Assembly (NCBI GenBank): GCA_030589605.1
Contig: JAUUVJ010000291.1
Location: 1 to 5,781, forward strand
From: Candidatus Hodarchaeota archaeon
GTDB lineage: Archaea; Asgardarchaeota; Heimdallarchaeia; Hodarchaeales; Hodarchaeaceae
Direction: 5' to 3'
Length of the DNA stretch: 5,781 nt
Of this stretch, positions 4,379-5,781 are shown one piece after another. The notes below the pieces were generated by a model. That model made no database searches, was not told where the DNA came from, and saw only the letters and a program-made list of their open reading frames with translations. A program made the position numbers and the translations under genes. Position 1 is the stretch's first letter, and every line of letters starts with the position of its first letter.

Positions 4379-5781
4379 ATGGAGGAGACAAAACACAAGA
4401 GTAAAAAAAGGTTATTCTTATACATAAGCCTAGCTAGTTTATTGAGTCTTCTGTCTTTCTTAATTTACCCCATAATAATCAGAGAAATCCTGGATTATCT
4501 TTTGTTTCCATATAATGTTAATTTATTATGGGTATGTGTCTTAATAGGAATTTTTTTCCTTCTTTTTGATGTAATGTATCATTTTGGCATTCATACTAAA
4601 CGTATAACCCCAATTAAGGCAATCTCCCATCTTTTCCACCATTGGCAATCGTTCTCAATTGGAGCTGTCATTATTTGCTGGGAATTCTTTTTCCTGGGTT
4701 TTTCTCCTTCCGCTTTTTGGCTGAGAGAGTACAACTTTTGGTTAATCGTATTCTCATTTTTGATTTTGGGATTTATCGTTATTAGACTCACTTTTTTACG
4801 ATTCCTTGATATTAATCTTGGTAATATATCGAGAGTTTATCTTTTGGTTCCTTTTGTTATTATTGCATTGATAAGTGTAGCAAGTATCCCCTACCTTCAG
4901 ATTTATGCTGTGATTCCTAGTACCTCCTCTTCTGAAATTCTGGAATTTAATTCTAATTCAACTCTAATTCCGTTAGATGTTTCATATTCGTGGGATGTTT
5001 TCTTAAATGACTATTCTTTTTCTTCATTTGATTCTATTCAAATCCAAAAAAATATTCAATACAATGATTATAGTTCATTAGATGATTACTACACCTTACA
5101 TACTACCCAGAAGAATCCTCTTCTCATTGTGATTCATGGTGGTGGATGGTTTTCAGGCTCCAAAAATGATAAACCTATTCAGTTTGTTTCAAGATTTTTT
5201 GTAGCCCATGGATTTACAGTTTTTGCCATCAATTATCGATTATTTCCTTCTGCTAATATTTTTGAAATGGTAAATGATGTGCGGGATGCAGTGGTATATG
5301 CTAAAAGTAATGCTTTTCACTACAATGGTAATTCTAATGTGACATTTCTGTTTGGTCGTTCAGCAGGAGCGCATCTAGGATTATTGGCCGCGTATAGTTC
5401 AAACAGGACTTTGGTGCCTGAATATCCAAGTATTTATACAGTTCCAGAATTAGAAATCCAAGGGGTTGCTTCTATGTATGGGATTACAGAGTTAGGCACT
5501 GATTCAGCCCGACTGGCTGGTACTGACGAGAATCAAGAGTCCTTTCCTATTCAAAGCGTTTCTCCCCTCAATTATGTGAACAACTCCAACTTAACTCCAA
5601 CATTTCTTGCAGCAGGGAGTTTAGATTCATTAGTTTCAGTAAAAAATTCTCGCTTATTACATGAAGCATTAAACAAGTATAATATCACAAATTTGTACCT
5701 TGAAATACCTTGGGCAAATCATTCTTTTGACAATATCTTACAAACTCCAGCAGGACAAGTCACTATGTACTACTTACTCAA
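4379..5781 (+). CDS. membrane-anchored alpha/beta hydrolase (esterase), partial at 3' end
   Basis: The window shows 467 residues with no stop. The N-terminal basic tail (MEETKHKSKKR) is followed by five hydrophobic helices at about 11-34, 48-68, 91-113, 118-139 and 153-178. A Ser/Asn-rich linker (181-240) leads to an alpha/beta hydrolase fold-3/BD-FAE-like domain. HGGGWFSG (253-260) is the HGGG oxyanion hole. GRSAG (326-330) holds nucleophile Ser328, Asp416 lies in AAGSLDS, and His448 in WANHSFD, so the triad is complete. With the basic N-terminus inside, five helices put the esterase domain outside the cell; the basic 73-83 loop inside agrees. It may cleave acyl or acetyl esters on lipids, glycans or nutrients. 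A stop at 4364-4366 bounds the frame, so ATG 4379 (or CTG 4367) is the start. The domain appears nearly finished where the window ends. Confidence 0.9.
   Translation, partial: MEETKHKSKKRLFLYISLASLLSLLSFLIYPIIIREILDYLLFPYNVNLLWVCVLIGIFFLLFDVMYHFGIHTKRITPIKAISHLFHHWQSFSIGAVIICWEFFFLGFSPSAFWLREYNFWLIVFSFLILGFIVIRLTFLRFLDINLGNISRVYLLVPFVIIALISVASIPYLQIYAVIPSTSSSEILEFNSNSTLIPLDVSYSWDVFLNDYSFSSFDSIQIQKNIQYNDYSSLDDYYTLHTTQKNPLLIVIHGGGWFSGSKNDKPIQFVSRFFVAHGFTVFAINYRLFPSANIFEMVNDVRDAVVYAKSNAFHYNGNSNVTFLFGRSAGAHLGLLAAYSSNRTLVPEYPSIYTVPELEIQGVASMYGITELGTDSARLAGTDENQESFPIQSVSPLNYVNNSNLTPTFLAAGSLDSLVSVKNSRLLHEALNKYNITNLYLEIPWANHSFDNILQTPAGQVTMYYLL

Larger units (their letters stand above)
4113..4427 (+). 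pseudogene. possible decayed small gene with in-frame TGA
   Basis: An ATG at 4113, with AGGTG (4102-4106) 6 bases before it, opens 29 codons up to TGA at 4200-4202. The same frame then stays open for 74 codons to TAA at 4425-4427 and has no start of its own. Read through the TGA, the product of about 104 residues has cysteines in YCQNRCKKY, DHCLFSEK and GNCCGKANF and a very basic, aromatic C-terminus (NNWFRPWRRQNTRVKKGYSY). Cysteine pairs of this kind suggest a zinc ribbon; C-x-N-R-C followed by a further cysteine about 20 residues on faintly recalls small archaeal zinc-ribbon proteins. The end overlaps the next gene by 49 bases. It may be a nonsense-broken gene or chance. Confidence 0.25.

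Noticed and set aside
4591..4791. Minus-strand 66-codon frame
   Set aside because: It is antisense to the membrane module of the hydrolase, whose hydrophobic helices and start are well supported.
1..5781. Insertion sequence or prophage
   Set aside because: No transposase, integrase, terminal inverted repeats with target duplication or phage gene was found.

Overview
The window is AT-rich, with short intergenic gaps, and most likely comes from a mesophilic archaeon. The evidence is a VapB antitoxin of the DUF217/UPF0330 type common in archaea, several TATA-box-like elements at plausible distances upstream of starts, and AGGTG-type ribosome binding sites. The mix of alpha/beta hydrolases, a ZmaR-like acetyltransferase and a mini YHS protein would suit an Asgard archaeon or a methanogen. 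That placement is inference; no taxonomic marker gene is present.

Layout. Positions 30-1525 hold two minus-strand genes: an uncharacterised 88-residue protein and a GNAT acetyltransferase with an added C-terminal helical region. A divergent promoter region (1526-1694) separates these from a plus-strand cytosolic alpha/beta hydrolase (1695-2621). After about 310 bases without a convincing gene comes a 64-residue YHS/TRASH-like metal-binding protein (2931-3125). A VapBC toxin-antitoxin operon follows (3298-3952) with a compact promoter: TATA box, a perfect 18-bp palindrome, an AGGTG ribosome binding site and a TTG start. The window ends inside a membrane-anchored alpha/beta hydrolase (4379 to beyond 5781) with five predicted transmembrane helices ahead of an esterase domain that should face outside the cell.

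The gap between vapC and the last gene (3953-4378) is the least explained part. It has several short overlapping reading frames, two of them with AGGTG ribosome binding sites, a cluster of mutually exclusive hairpins at 4100-4165, and a 74-codon open frame without a start that runs into the last gene. It may be a decayed gene, a regulatory leader or a small-protein locus; the sequence alone does not decide.

The genes do not form one pathway. The toxin-antitoxin pair, the two unrelated hydrolases and a possible resistance-type acetyltransferase suggest an accessory region. No rRNA, tRNA, CRISPR array or transposase was seen.
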